The notes below the pieces were generated by a model. The model had not been told where the DNA came from. It ran no database searches and saw only the letters and a program-made list of their open reading frames with translations. A program made the position numbers and the translations under genes. Below are positions 26,092-36,112 of a stretch of DNA of 47,053 nucleotides, one piece after another (the first letter of the stretch is position 1; each line of letters opens with the position of its first letter). The DNA comes from Curtobacterium sp. UCD-KPL2560 (GTDB lineage Bacteria; Actinomycetota; Actinomycetes; Actinomycetales; Microbacteriaceae): contig NZ_MCIG01000016.1 of the NCBI RefSeq assembly GCF_001705035.1, positions 1-47,053 on the forward strand. Direction: 5' to 3'.

Positions 26092-28218
26092 TCACATGTC
26101 ATGGGCCGGACGCGAGAGGCGCGACGGCCACCAGGCGCGGCGACCGAGGTCGTGCACGACGGCGGGGACGAGCAGGGACCGGACCACGACCGTGTCGAGC
26201 AGGACGCCGAAGGCCACGATGAACGCGATCTGCACGAGGAACAGGATCGGGATGACGCCGAGGGCCGCGAAGGTCGCCGCGAGGACGATGCCGGCCGACG
26301 TGATCACTCCGCCCGTCGCCCCGAGGCCGCGGAGCACGCCCTCGCGCGGGCCGTGCCGGAGCGCTTCCTCGCGCACGCGGGTCATGAGGAAGATGTTGTA
26401 GTCGACGCCGAGCGCCACGAGGAACACGAACGAGAACAGCGGCACCGAGGGGTCGGCGCCCGGCAGGTGCAGGACGTGGTCGAAGACGAGCGCGCCGACG
26501 CCGAGCGCGGCCGCGAAGGACACGATCACGCTGCCGATGAGCACGAGCGGCGCCACGATGCTCCGCAGCAGCAGCATCAGGATGAGCAGGATCACCACGA
26601 GCACCACCGGGATGATCACCGTGCGGTCGCGGATGCCGGTGTCGTTCGTGTCGAGGGCGGTCGCGGTGACGCCGCCGACGAGGGCGTCAGGCGACACCCG
26701 TTCGACCGCGGTCCGCAGGTCCCGCACGGTCTGCTCCGCCCGCTCGGAGTCCGCGGGCGCGGCGAGCGTGGCCTCGAGGAGGACGTCACCCCGCGACACC
26801 GTCGGGTCGACCGACGGCCCGCGGGCACCGGCGGCGTCGCTGCCCACGGGGGTGGTCCCGGACGGACTGTCCTTCGCCGCGGCCACGACACCGTCGACCC
26901 CGTCCACGGAGCGGATCGCCGTGACGAGCCGGTCGAGGTCGCGCTCCGGGCCGAGCACCTGCGCGGGGCTGCCCGAGCCGCCCGGGAAGTGGTCGGCCAG
27001 CACGTCCTGACCGTCCCGCGCCTGCGAGGCCCCGATCACCAGGTCGCTCTGCGGGACGCCGTCCGCACGGAGCCCGACGACGCCGGCGCCCATCGCGAGC
27101 AGGGCGACCGTGCAGACCACCCACACCGTGCGGGTCCGCCGCGCGACGAGCCGGCCGACCCCCGCCCAGAGACCCCTCGCGTCCGGACCCGTGAGCACCC
27201 GCTGTGCACTGCCGTACGTCGGTCGCAGCGGCCAGAACGCGGCACGGCGGAACGCCAGCAGGAGCGCGGGCAGCAGGGTCAGCGCGGCGAGCAGGCTGAA
27301 CGCGATGCCGATCGCCGCGACCGGCCCGAGCGCCTTGTTCGAGTTGAGGTCCGAGAACAGCAGGCACAGCACGCCGACGATCACGGTGCCGCCCGATGCG
27401 ACGATCGGCTCGAACGCACCCCGCAGGGCCGCCTTGGTCGCGTCCCAGCCGGTCCGGTGGTCCCGGAGCGCTTCGCGGTAGCGCGCGGTGTAGAGGAGCG
27501 CGTAGTCGGTCGCGGCACCGATCACCAGGATCGACAGGATGCCCTGCACCTGCCCGTTCACCGTGACGACACCGGCCTCCGCGAGCCAGTACACGACGAG
27601 GATCGAGGCGCAGAGGGCGAACGTCGCGGTGCCGAGCACGAGCACCGGCAGGAGCGGCGAGCGGTACACGACGACGAGGATCACGAAGACCGCGGCGAGC
27701 GCCACCCCGAGCAGGATGCCGTCGATGCCCGCGAACGCCTCGGTCAGGTCGGCCGTGAAGCCCGCTGGGCCCGTGACGTACCCACGGAGCCCCGACGGCA
27801 GGACTTCGTCGACGTCGGCCCGGATCGCGGCCACCGCGTCGCCCGTCTCGGCGCCGTGGGTGAGCGTCGCGACGATCTCGACCGCGTCGCCGTCCTCGCT
27901 CGGGATGACCGGGCTGACCCCCTGCACGTCGCTCCGGTCGTCGAGCGTGGCCGCGAGCTGCTCGGCCGCGGTCCGGTCGCCGTCTCGCAACCCGCCGTCC
28001 CGGTCGAGCACGATGATCGCCGGGGCGCCCGAGGCCTGCCGGAACGCCGCCGAGCGCTCCTGCACCTTCGTCGCGTCGGCCGAGGCGGGCAGGAAGGACG
28101 TCTGGTCGTTCGTGGCGACGTCGGAGATCGTGCCGAAGACCGGGCCGCCGACGGAGGCGACGATGAGCCAGACCACGATGACGGCGGCGGGCAGCACGAT
28201 GCGGAGGAAGCGGGGCAC
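26092..28218 (-). CDS. MMPL-family (RND superfamily) exporter
   Basis: A 708-residue membrane protein with about 11-12 helices in two homologous halves, as in mycobacterial MmpL proteins and related actinobacterial exporters of lipids or drugs. Helix 1 is VLPAAVIVVWLIVASVGGP; the first sensing-like domain has GILSILVIGAATDYALLYTARYREAL and the second has SFVFLVALGVDYNIFLMTRVREEAL, carrying the conserved Asp-Tyr pairs of proton-coupled RND transporters. The start is a GTG at 28218. It is divergent from a marR gene over an 18-bp palindrome, and gntR follows 12 bases after its stop. The substrate is unknown. Confidence 0.92.
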   Translation of the reverse strand: MPRFLRIVLPAAVIVVWLIVASVGGPVFGTISDVATNDQTSFLPASADATKVQERSAAFRQASGAPAIIVLDRDGGLRDGDRTAAEQLAATLDDRSDVQGVSPVIPSEDGDAVEIVATLTHGAETGDAVAAIRADVDEVLPSGLRGYVTGPAGFTADLTEAFAGIDGILLGVALAAVFVILVVVYRSPLLPVLVLGTATFALCASILVVYWLAEAGVVTVNGQVQGILSILVIGAATDYALLYTARYREALRDHRTGWDATKAALRGAFEPIVASGGTVIVGVLCLLFSDLNSNKALGPVAAIGIAFSLLAALTLLPALLLAFRRAAFWPLRPTYGSAQRVLTGPDARGLWAGVGRLVARRTRTVWVVCTVALLAMGAGVVGLRADGVPQSDLVIGASQARDGQDVLADHFPGGSGSPAQVLGPERDLDRLVTAIRSVDGVDGVVAAAKDSPSGTTPVGSDAAGARGPSVDPTVSRGDVLLEATLAAPADSERAEQTVRDLRTAVERVSPDALVGGVTATALDTNDTGIRDRTVIIPVVLVVILLILMLLLRSIVAPLVLIGSVIVSFAAALGVGALVFDHVLHLPGADPSVPLFSFVFLVALGVDYNIFLMTRVREEALRHGPREGVLRGLGATGGVITSAGIVLAATFAALGVIPILFLVQIAFIVAFGVLLDTVVVRSLLVPAVVHDLGRRAWWPSRLSRPAHDM

Positions 28219-28237
28219 GACGGCGAGCGTACACTGA

Positions 28238-28255
28238 TAGTCAGCATGCTGACTA
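28238..28255. promoter_or_regulatory. Perfect 18-bp palindrome, probable MarR operator
   Basis: TAGTCAGCATGCTGACTA is an exact palindrome with no spacer, located 19 bases upstream of the MMPL start and 35 bases upstream of the MarR start. Its size and symmetry fit MarR-family operators. It is AT-richer than its surroundings and adjoins the presumed -35 of marR, so one dimer could control both genes. Confidence 0.72.
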
Positions 28256-28290
28256 GTTTGCCGCGTCGGGCTCGGCCGTAGACTCCGAGC

Positions 28291-28689
28291 ATGCACGAGT
28301 CCGCCGAGGAGTGGCCGCTCGGACGGCTCCTCTCCGCCGCCGCACGAGCCGTTGAGCGCGACTGGGACGAACGCCTGCGCGCCGTCGGCCTGACGCACGC
28401 GGCCCTCGTCGCGATCGACATCCTGCTGCGCACGGGCCCCACCGGCGCCGACACCCTCGCCAGGACTGCCCGCGTCCAGCCCCAGACGATGTCGCGCACG
28501 CTCGAGCGCGCCGAACGGGACGGCCTGGTCGAGCGCACGCCACACCCGGAGGACGGCCGGCGGCGGGTCGTCGCGGTCACCGAGGGCGGGAAGCGGGCGT
28601 GGGACACCGCGCAGCACATCGAGCGCGAGGTCCTGCCGGACGACCCGGACCTGCGCCGGCGGCTGCTCCAGGTCCTGCGCAGTACATGA
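28291..28689 (+). CDS. MarR-family transcriptional regulator
   Basis: A 132-residue winged helix-turn-helix regulator: core recognition region GADTLARTARVQPQTMSRTLERAERDGLVERTPHPEDGRRRVVAVTEGG (about residues 50-100), with the wing at the DGRRR stretch. It is typical of repressors of efflux genes. The ATG at 28291 lies six bases after a -10-like TAGACT (28279-28284), suggesting a leaderless mRNA. It is divergent from the MMPL exporter and most likely regulates it through the palindrome at 28238-28255. Confidence 0.92.
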   Translation: MHESAEEWPLGRLLSAAARAVERDWDERLRAVGLTHAALVAIDILLRTGPTGADTLARTARVQPQTMSRTLERAERDGLVERTPHPEDGRRRVVAVTEGGKRAWDTAQHIEREVLPDDPDLRRRLLQVLRST

Positions 28690-28715
28690 CATTCACATAT
28701 CAGATGCTCTAACCT
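28687..28715 (+). promoter_or_regulatory. Predicted promoter of the second LCP gene
   Basis: TGACAT (28687-28692) and TAACCT (28710-28715) stand as -35 and -10 elements with 17 bases between, in a short AT-rich stretch. This predicts a leader of about 35 bases to the GTG at 28758. Confidence 0.6.
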
Positions 28716-28757
28716 CCTCTGAGTCGGCGACCCTGCCGGCCCGACCCGAGGAGTCCC

Positions 28758-29813
28758 GTGTCCGAACGCCGAGCCGCCCGCGCAGCCGAGGCAACCGCCG
28801 CCGCAGCCGCCCGCTCCCGCAGGACGTCCGGGCGGCGTCGGCGCCACCCGCTCCTCCGCACGGCGCTCGTCGCCGTGGCGTCCCTCGTCGGCGTGGCCGC
28901 GGTCCTCGCCGCGGTCGGGGCCGTCTTCGTGGGCGACCTCGTCCGCAGCTACGACGACGGCCGCACCGTGATCGCCGACGCGCTCCCCACCGGCGATCGT
29001 CCCGCGCCCTCGGGCACCGCGGTGAACGTCCTGCTCATCGGGTCGGACTCCCGGGCGTCGGCCCGGGGGGCGGCCTGGGACGGCACGGGCGGCGGCCGCT
29101 CCGACACCCTCATGCTCGCGCACGTCCCGGCCGACCGGCACGACGTCACGCTCGTCTCGGTGCTCCGCGACACCTGGGTCGACGTCCCCGGGCACGGGCG
29201 CGCGAAGGTCAACGCCGCGTACTCGTGGGGCGGGGTCCCGCTCACGGTGCAGACCGTCGAGCAGTTCCTGGACGTCCGGATCGACCACGTGGCCGAGATC
29301 GACTTCGCCGGGTTCGAGGACGTGACCGACGCCCTCGGCGGGGTGACCGTCGAGTCGCCCAGCGCCTTCCGGTCGCGCGGCCACGACTTCGTCGCCGGAC
29401 CGAACCGCCTGGACGGCGAGCAGGCGCTCGCCTTCGTCCGCGAGCGGTACGCGTTCCCGGATGCCGACCGCACCCGTGTCCGGAACCAGCAGGCGTTCCT
29501 GCGCGGCGTGTTCCAGCAGGCGCTGTCGGCGGGCACGCTCACGAACCCCGCCCGGCTCGGGGACTTCGTGGCGGCGACGAGCGCGCACCTGTCCGTCGAC
29601 GAGGGCCTGGACGCGCGGACCCTCGCCGACCTCGGGTGGTCGCTCCGCGGGATCGGCAGCGACGACCTGCACACGGTCACGATGCCGACGTCGGGCAGCG
29701 GCACGAGCCCGGACGGCCAGGCGTACGTCACCGTGACCGAGGCCGACCGCCAGGCACTGTCCACTGCCCTGCGCGCCGACGACCTCGACACGTGGAGCGC
29801 GGGCGTCCGCTGA
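28758..29813 (+). CDS. LytR-CpsA-Psr (LCP) cell-wall ligase, short form
   Basis: A 351-residue membrane-anchored LCP enzyme. The very basic, Ala/Arg-rich N-terminus precedes one membrane segment (LLRTALVAVASLVGVAAVLAAVGAVFVGDLV, about residues 35-65). The LCP domain (about 90-300) has NVLLIGSDSR, RSDTLMLAHVPADRHDVTLVSVLRDTWVDVPGHG, KVNAAYSWGG and QALAFVRERY; the Asp/Arg pyrophosphate ligands are present. It lacks the LytR_C domain of the other LCP protein in this window. GTG start with GAGGAG 5 bases upstream. A terminator follows at 29843-29881. Confidence 0.92.
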   Translation: MSERRAARAAEATAAAAARSRRTSGRRRRHPLLRTALVAVASLVGVAAVLAAVGAVFVGDLVRSYDDGRTVIADALPTGDRPAPSGTAVNVLLIGSDSRASARGAAWDGTGGGRSDTLMLAHVPADRHDVTLVSVLRDTWVDVPGHGRAKVNAAYSWGGVPLTVQTVEQFLDVRIDHVAEIDFAGFEDVTDALGGVTVESPSAFRSRGHDFVAGPNRLDGEQALAFVRERYAFPDADRTRVRNQQAFLRGVFQQALSAGTLTNPARLGDFVAATSAHLSVDEGLDARTLADLGWSLRGIGSDDLHTVTMPTSGSGTSPDGQAYVTVTEADRQALSTALRADDLDTWSAGVR

Positions 29814-29842
29814 CCTCGCGGGACGGGACCCCGCCCGCACAG

Positions 29843-29881
29843 CACGAGACCCCCGCGACGCGTGGTCGCGGGGGTCTCGTG
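29843..29881. terminator. Bidirectional terminator between LCP and rpf-like genes
   Basis: Positions 29843-29859 and 29865-29881 are perfect 17-base arms (CACGAGACCCCCGCGAC and its complement) around GCGTG. It lies between convergent gene ends 29813 and 29899. Confidence 0.88.
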
Positions 29882-29898
29882 TCGGATCGGGAGGTCGA

Positions 29899-30708
<810 letters not shown>

Positions 30709-30710
30709 CA

Positions 30711-30738
30711 ACCATAGGAAACTCGCCGCCGTTATCAA
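30711..30738 (-). promoter_or_regulatory. Predicted promoter of the rpf-like gene
   Basis: Minus-strand TTGATA (30738-30733) and TATGGT (30716-30711) with a 16-base spacer, in a locally AT-richer stretch. The rest of the gap to 30930 holds repeat copy F and no gene. Confidence 0.6.
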
Positions 30739-30871
30739 ACCGAGACCAAGAGTCGACCCCTCGACCGTTGCGTACCCCTCCCGTGTTCCTGTACACACCG
30801 ATCGCCGCATCCGCGGCGATCCGGCTGTACCCGGGTACACGACCTTGGCAGTTCCCTGGCAATGCGTCGGC

Positions 30872-30913
30872 CTGGAGGCCCGTGGCGGGCTGGCACCGTG
30901 CCTCCCGTCCGTC
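30872..30913. repeat. Palindromic 3'-end element, copy F (degenerate hybrid)
   Basis: The left part (CTGGAGGCCCGTGGCGGGC) resembles the core of copy E, while the right part (GGCACCGTGCCTCCCGTCC) resembles copies A and G, so pairing is imperfect. It lies 17 bases after the RlmC stop. It looks like a recombinant or decayed copy. Confidence 0.65.
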
Positions 30914-30930
30914 TCCTGGTCACCTCCTGG

Positions 30931-32082
30931 TCAGTCCCTGGACAGCAGGGTGACCGCCTCGAGGTGCCCGGTCTGCGGGAACATGTCGAGCACGCGTGCG
31001 CGGCGCAGCCGCAGCGACGGCATGCGGGCGAGGTCCTTCGCCAGGGTCACCGGATTGCAGCTCGAGTACACGAGGTGCTGCACGTCGGACTCCTCGAGCC
31101 AGGTCGCCAGCGTCTCGCCGATCCCCCGCCGGGGCGGGTTCACGACCACGAGCTCGGGGACCATTCCCGGGCGGGCGCGCAGGGCGTGCTCGGTGGCGTC
31201 GTCGGCGGCGAACCGGACGTCGGCGAGACCGGCCTCGCGTGCGGACTGCGCGGCCGACCGGATCGCCTCGCGGCTGGTCTCGATGCCGGTCACCGACCGT
31301 CCGGGCCGGGCGGCGTGCAGGGCGAACCCGCCGACGCCGCAGTACAGGTCCCACATGCTGGCCGGTGCGACCTCGTCGATCCAGGTCGACGCCTGGTCGT
31401 AGAGCTGCGCGGCGACGGACGCGTTCGTCTGGAAGAAGGACTGCGGGCGGAGGTGCATCGTGACGTCGCCGAATCGCATCGGCAGCGTCTCCTGCGCGGT
31501 GAGGACGACCTCGCGGTCCCCCTCGGTGACGGCCTTGTGCTCCGGCAGCAGGTTCGCGGTGACGACGACGGCCTGCGGGAGCACCGTGCGCAGCCGGTCG
31601 AGGTGGTCGCGGAGCCGCGGCAGCTGCCCCTCGGAGCGGAGGACGAACCGGACCATCAGCTCGCCGTCCGGCGACTCCGTGACGAGGACGAACTTCAGCT
31701 CGCCCCGACGCGCGGCGACGTCGTACGGGATCAGCCCGACGTCCGCGACGAACGCGGCGAGGACCGGCAGGGCGCGCTGGATGCCGGGCGTGCAGATGCC
31801 GCAGTGCCGCAGGTCGACGCCACGCTGCCGGTGGTCGAGGATGCCCACGGTCGGGTGCTGCACCGAACCGCCGACGACCATCTTCGCCTTGTTCCGGTAG
31901 CCGGACTCCGGGCTGGTGATCGCCGGGAGCCAGGTCACCGCTCCGGGCCCGCCGGCGTGCTCGACGGCGTCGTGCAGGAGCTCGCGGGTGCGGAGCTCCT
32001 TGTCGAGCACCTGGTCGGCGTAGGGCTGTCCCATCAGGGTGCAGGACCGACACACCCCGCGGTCGAAGTAGTCGCACTGCAT
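30931..32082 (-). CDS. rlmC: 23S rRNA (uracil-5-)-methyltransferase RlmC
   Basis: A 383-residue SAM-dependent enzyme methylating a 23S rRNA uridine (U747 in E. coli). The N-terminus has the iron-sulfur Cys pattern C3-x7-C11-x2-C14, with a further ligand at C94 (RHCGIC). It lacks a TRAM domain, as RlmC/RumB does. The SAM site is WDLYCGVGGFALHAA, and the catalytic region has VVNPPRRGIGE and SSCNPVTLAKDL with the nucleophilic Cys. The ATG at 32082 is standard. The SMP-30 gene is upstream on the same strand with a 17-base gap, so cotranscription is likely. Confidence 0.92.
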   Translation of the reverse strand: MQCDYFDRGVCRSCTLMGQPYADQVLDKELRTRELLHDAVEHAGGPGAVTWLPAITSPESGYRNKAKMVVGGSVQHPTVGILDHRQRGVDLRHCGICTPGIQRALPVLAAFVADVGLIPYDVAARRGELKFVLVTESPDGELMVRFVLRSEGQLPRLRDHLDRLRTVLPQAVVVTANLLPEHKAVTEGDREVVLTAQETLPMRFGDVTMHLRPQSFFQTNASVAAQLYDQASTWIDEVAPASMWDLYCGVGGFALHAARPGRSVTGIETSREAIRSAAQSAREAGLADVRFAADDATEHALRARPGMVPELVVVNPPRRGIGETLATWLEESDVQHLVYSSCNPVTLAKDLARMPSLRLRRARVLDMFPQTGHLEAVTLLSRD

Positions 32083-32099
32083 GGCCGGGTCAGCCTACG

Positions 32100-32969
32100 T
32101 CAGCGAGCGGTCGCGTCCCGCGTGGTCGTGCGGATGCGGTGGACCGAGGTGGTCGCGGTGACGAAGAGCGTGCGGCCGTCGGCGCCACCGAAGCACAGGT
32201 TCGCGACGACCTCGGGCACGGGGACGTCGCCGATCCGGGTGCCGTCCGGCGCGAACACGGACACCCCGCGGTGCGTCGAGGACCAGACGTTGCCGTGCTC
32301 GTCCACCCGGATGCCGTCGGGGACGCCCTCGCCCGGGCCGAGCCGGACGAACTCGCGGCCGTTCTTCACGCGCACGCCGTCCCGGTCGTACGCGCGGATG
32401 ACCGGGCGGTCCCCGGACGAGCTGGCGACGTAGAGCACGCGCTCGTCGGGGGAGAACGCGAGACCGTTCGGCTCCTCGCAGTCGAGCACCACCGGGCGGA
32501 GGTCCTCGCCGGCGGGGCCGCACCGGAACACCCAGTGGTCGCCGTACTCCCGCTCGCCGGGGTGCCCCTCGCGCGGCTGCGTGATGCCGTACGCCGGGTC
32601 GGTGAACCACACGCCGCCGTCCCGCGCGACCACGACGTCGTTCGGGGAGTTGAACCGGACGCCGGCCCAGGCGTCGACGATCGGCGTCACGACCCCGTCC
32701 CGGTCCCGCTCGACCCGACGACGCCCGTGGGAGCACTGCACGACCGAGCCGTCCCGGTCGAGGACCCGCCCGTTCGTGAACTCGACCCCGGTGGCGTACT
32801 CGCTCGTCTCCCCGGTGTCCTCGTGCCACTGCAGGATCCGGTCGCCGGGGATGTCGGACCACCGCAGGCTCCTGGTCGCCGGGATCCAGCACGGCCCCTC
32901 GGCCCAGGTGCTGCCCGTCGCGATCCGCTCGAGCGCGGTGGGGTCGGGCACGAGGTCGGTGAGCTGCAC
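32100..32969 (-). CDS. SMP-30/gluconolactonase family protein
   Basis: A 289-residue six-bladed beta-propeller predicted to hydrolyse sugar lactones such as gluconolactone. Landmarks are GPCWIPATRSLRWSDIPGDRI (metal-binding Glu is in WAEGPCW), VRFNSPNDVVVARDGGVWFTDPAYG, CEEPNGLAFSPDERVLYV and PDGIRVDEHGNVW, carrying the Asn and Asp ligands. No signal peptide. Start at GTG 32969 after GGAGGA; the open frame further upstream is a shadow. It is divergent from the Mrp operon. Confidence 0.9.
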   Translation of the reverse strand: MQLTDLVPDPTALERIATGSTWAEGPCWIPATRSLRWSDIPGDRILQWHEDTGETSEYATGVEFTNGRVLDRDGSVVQCSHGRRRVERDRDGVVTPIVDAWAGVRFNSPNDVVVARDGGVWFTDPAYGITQPREGHPGEREYGDHWVFRCGPAGEDLRPVVLDCEEPNGLAFSPDERVLYVASSSGDRPVIRAYDRDGVRVKNGREFVRLGPGEGVPDGIRVDEHGNVWSSTHRGVSVFAPDGTRIGDVPVPEVVANLCFGGADGRTLFVTATTSVHRIRTTTRDATAR

Positions 32970-33075
32970 GGGTCCTCCTCCGAACGGGTGGCCGAACCGG
33001 TGTCGGCCCGCCCAGGCTACGTGCACGGACACGGTCCGGACGCGTGGCCGCCGCGCGGGGCAGAGTGGTTGAGGA

Positions 33076-33095
33076 GTCGGCTCCGCAGAGCCGGC
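33076..33095. promoter_or_regulatory. Hairpin in the SMP-30/Mrp divergent region
   Basis: GTCGGCTC and GAGCCGGC form an 8-base stem with one G-T pair around CGCA. It lies 96 bases before the first Mrp gene. It could be an operator or a leader hairpin; nothing decides. No convincing promoter hexamers are seen nearby. Confidence 0.3.
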
Positions 33096-33190
33096 GGCTG
33101 TCCGGCCGTACAGGGAGTTGCCAACCGCCTGCTCGTAGGCTGTGAGGGCCCAGTGAGCCGGACTGCAGCCCGACCCCGAGGAGGTGCCCG

Positions 33191-36112
33191 ATGGTCTCCG
33201 TCCTCGTCGCGTTCGCGATCGTCGCCCTGATCGTCCCCGCCCTGACCCCCTTGCTCGGTCGACGCGTCTTCTACGTCGCCGCCCTCGCACCCGCGGCCGC
33301 GGCGGTCCTGACGGTCGTGCAGACGCCCCGCGCCCTCGGTGCCGGTGTCACCAGCAGCTGGGAGTGGATCCCGCAGCTCGACCTCGCGATCGCCCTGCGG
33401 ATGGACGCCCTGTCGTGGGTGCTCGCCCTCGTGGTGTCCGTCGTCGGTGCCCTCGTGCTCGTCTACTGCGCGTCGTACTTCGGCCGCGACGAGCCCGGCA
33501 CCGGTCGGTTCGCCGGGGTCCTGACCGCGTTCGCCGGGTCGATGTACGGCCTGGTCGTGGCCGACGACGTCATCGTGCTGTTCGTGCTGTGGGAGGCGAC
33601 GACGGTCTTCTCCTACCTGCTCATCGGGCACGACGCGGCGAAGCGCGCCAGCCGGGCCGCGGCCATGCAGGCCCTCGTCGTGACGACCGCGGGCGGGCTG
33701 GCGATGCTCGCCGGGCTCGTCGCCCTGTCGGTCACCGCCGGCACCACGAGCCTGTCCGGCATCATCGCCCGGGCGCCGGAGCTCGTCGACCGTCCCGGGC
33801 CGCTCGTGCCCGTCGCGGTCGTGCTCGTGCTGCTCGGCGCGCTCACGAAGTCGGCGATCGTGCCGTTCCACTTCTGGCTCCCCGCGGCGATGGCGGCGCC
33901 CACCCCGGTCAGCGCCTACCTGCACGCCGCCGCGATGGTGAAGGCCGGCATCTACCTCGTCGCCCGTCTGGCACCCGCCTTCGCCCTGCTCACCGGGTGG
34001 CGGGAGACGATCACCCTGCTCGGGGTCCTCGGCATGCTCGTCGGCGGGTACCGCGCACTGCGGCAGACCGACGTCAAGCTCCTGCTCGCCTACGGCACCG
34101 TCGCCCAGCTCGGCTTCCTCGTGGTCGCCGCCGGGTGGGGTGCCCCCGCGGTGGCGCTCGGCGGCGTGGCGCTGCTCGTCGCGCACGCCACGTTCAAGTC
34201 GACGCTCTTCCTGGTCGTCGGGGCCGTCGACCACGTCACCGGGACCCGGGACCTCACCCGGCTCAGCGGGCTCGGCCGCCGGATGCCATGGCTCGTGGTC
34301 GTCAGCGTGCTCGCGCTGGCCTCGATGGCCGGCATCCCGCCGACGATCGGCTTCGTGGCGAAGGAGGCCGTGCTCACCGGCTTCGTCGAGGAACTGCACG
34401 GACCGCAGGCCGGGTGGGCGTGGTTCGCCCTCGTCGGCATCACGCTCGGGTCGGTCCTGACCGTGGCGTACTCGCTCCGGTTCCTCTGGGGCACCTTCGC
34501 CCGCAAGCCCGGCGTGCCGGACACCGAGGCGCACGGGGTGCACGGCCTCGGCGTCGTGCCGTCCCTCCTCGCCGGCACCGGTCTCGTGCTCGGGCTGCTC
34601 ACCCCGGTCGTGGCGCACGGCATCGAGCCCGCCGCCCGGGCCGCCGCGCTGGCCGACGGCGAGGTCCCGCACCTGGCGCTGTGGCACGGCCTCGAGCCCG
34701 CGCTCGGGATATCCGCCGTCACGCTCGTCGGCGGTGTCGCGCTGTTCCTGCTCCGCCGCCCGGTCGAGGCGTTGCAGCACCGGCTCGCCGGGTCCCCCAG
34801 CGCGTCCGGCACCTACCGGCACGTGATGCGCGGGCTCGACCGCTTCGCGACCGGGCTGACCGCGAGCGTCCAGCGCGGTTCGCTGCCGTACTACCTGACC
34901 GTGATCCTGTCGGTCTTCGTCGCCGGGGCCTTGGCGAACCTCGTCCTCGGCGGCCCGTGGGCGTTCCACGTCCGGTTCGCCGACTCGTGGGGCCAGGTGC
35001 CGGTCGTCGCGGTGATGGCCGTCGCCGCGATCGCCGTCCTCACCGCGAAGACCCGGTTCGCCGCGGCCGTCCTCGTCGGCGTCACCGGCTACGGCATGTC
35101 GGTGCTGTTCGTGCTGCACGGCGCGGTCGACCTCGCGCTCACGCAGCTCGTCGTCGAGACGGTCACGCTCATCGCCTTCGTGCTCGTGCTCCGGCGCCTG
35201 CCCCCGCGCATCGCGACCGCCAACCCGTCGCGCTTCCGGGTCGTCCGGGCGCTGTTCGCCGCGCTCGCCGGCGTCACGCTCGCGATCGTCGTGGTCGTGG
35301 CCGCATCGGCCCGCACCGCCGAGCCGCTCTGGCCCGACCTGCCCGCGCTCACGAGCTCGTTCGGGCACGGCCTGAACGTCGTGAACGTCGCCCTCGTCGA
35401 CCTGCGCGGCTGGGACACCCTCGGCGAGCTGACGGTGGTCGTCGCCGCGGCCACCGGGGTCGCCAGCCTGATCTTCGTGAACTCCCGCGAGGACACGCTG
35501 CCCCGCCTCCGGGACATGCCCGACTCCCCCGACGACCGGCACCGCGACGGCGGGCCCCGCGCGTGGCTGCCGACGAGCGCCGCGATCCCCACCGGCCGTT
35601 CGGCCCTGCTCGACGTCGTCGTGCGGCTGCTGTTCCACGGACTCGTCGTGCTGTCGGTCTACCTGCTGTTCGCCGGGCACAACGCCGCCGGCGGCGGGTT
35701 CGCGGGCGGGCTCGTCGCGGGCATCGCCCTCGCCGGGCGGTACCTCGCGGGCGGACCGGCCGAGCTCGGCGCCGCCGCCCCGGTGCGTGCCGGTCGGCTG
35801 CTCGGGCTCGGAGTCGCCACCGCTGCGACCACCGCGATCGTGCCGCTCTTCTTCGGCAAGGACGCCCTGTACTCCGAGTTCTTCGAGGCAACCGTCCCCG
35901 TGCTCGGCCACGTCGAGTTCGTCACCGCGACGTTCTTCGACATCGGCGTCTACCTCGTGGTCGTCGGCCTCGTGCTCGACGTCCTGCGCAGCCTCGGCGC
36001 CGAGGTCGATCGCCAGCGCCTCGAGGACTCGCGCGCCACCGTGCACGACACCACCGAGGGCGACGTCGACGACACCGCCGCCGCCTCGACCCCGGAAGGG
36101 AGCGCAGTGTGA
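33191..36112 (+). CDS. mnhA: Mrp-type Na+/H+ antiporter subunit A (fused A+B)
   Basis: A 973-residue membrane protein with about 20 helices, homologous to complex I subunit NuoL, that forms the large ion-translocating subunit of the Mrp antiporter. Landmarks are the NuoL-like core HFWLPAAMAAPTPVSAYLHAAAMVKAGIYL and LLAYGTVAQLGFLVVAAGWG. The C-terminal 170 residues (VVRLLFHGLVVLSVYLLFAGHNAAGGGFAGGLVAGIALAGRYLA) match subunit B (MnhB), so A and B are fused, as in many actinobacteria. The ATG at 33191 follows GAGGAGGTG. The six genes that follow overlap by stop-start quartets and are certainly one operon. Confidence 0.95.
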   Translation: MVSVLVAFAIVALIVPALTPLLGRRVFYVAALAPAAAAVLTVVQTPRALGAGVTSSWEWIPQLDLAIALRMDALSWVLALVVSVVGALVLVYCASYFGRDEPGTGRFAGVLTAFAGSMYGLVVADDVIVLFVLWEATTVFSYLLIGHDAAKRASRAAAMQALVVTTAGGLAMLAGLVALSVTAGTTSLSGIIARAPELVDRPGPLVPVAVVLVLLGALTKSAIVPFHFWLPAAMAAPTPVSAYLHAAAMVKAGIYLVARLAPAFALLTGWRETITLLGVLGMLVGGYRALRQTDVKLLLAYGTVAQLGFLVVAAGWGAPAVALGGVALLVAHATFKSTLFLVVGAVDHVTGTRDLTRLSGLGRRMPWLVVVSVLALASMAGIPPTIGFVAKEAVLTGFVEELHGPQAGWAWFALVGITLGSVLTVAYSLRFLWGTFARKPGVPDTEAHGVHGLGVVPSLLAGTGLVLGLLTPVVAHGIEPAARAAALADGEVPHLALWHGLEPALGISAVTLVGGVALFLLRRPVEALQHRLAGSPSASGTYRHVMRGLDRFATGLTASVQRGSLPYYLTVILSVFVAGALANLVLGGPWAFHVRFADSWGQVPVVAVMAVAAIAVLTAKTRFAAAVLVGVTGYGMSVLFVLHGAVDLALTQLVVETVTLIAFVLVLRRLPPRIATANPSRFRVVRALFAALAGVTLAIVVVVAASARTAEPLWPDLPALTSSFGHGLNVVNVALVDLRGWDTLGELTVVVAAATGVASLIFVNSREDTLPRLRDMPDSPDDRHRDGGPRAWLPTSAAIPTGRSALLDVVVRLLFHGLVVLSVYLLFAGHNAAGGGFAGGLVAGIALAGRYLAGGPAELGAAAPVRAGRLLGLGVATAATTAIVPLFFGKDALYSEFFEATVPVLGHVEFVTATFFDIGVYLVVVGLVLDVLRSLGAEVDRQRLEDSRATVHDTTEGDVDDTAAASTPEGSAV

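Noticed and set aside
25450..28281. A 943-residue plus-strand open frame opposite gntR and the MMPL gene
   Set aside because: Low-complexity His/Asp/Arg/Gly composition and no motifs, while the opposite strand encodes clear families.
33065..33130. tRNA-like sequence with hairpins upstream of the Mrp operon
   Set aside because: Only one good stem is present; there is no cloverleaf, no T-loop consensus and no CCA end.
33017..36046. A 1009-residue open frame on the minus strand opposite mnhA
   Set aside because: It is Arg/Gly/Glu/Asp-rich without domains and lies exactly opposite a clear Mrp subunit; long antisense frames are expected at this GC content.
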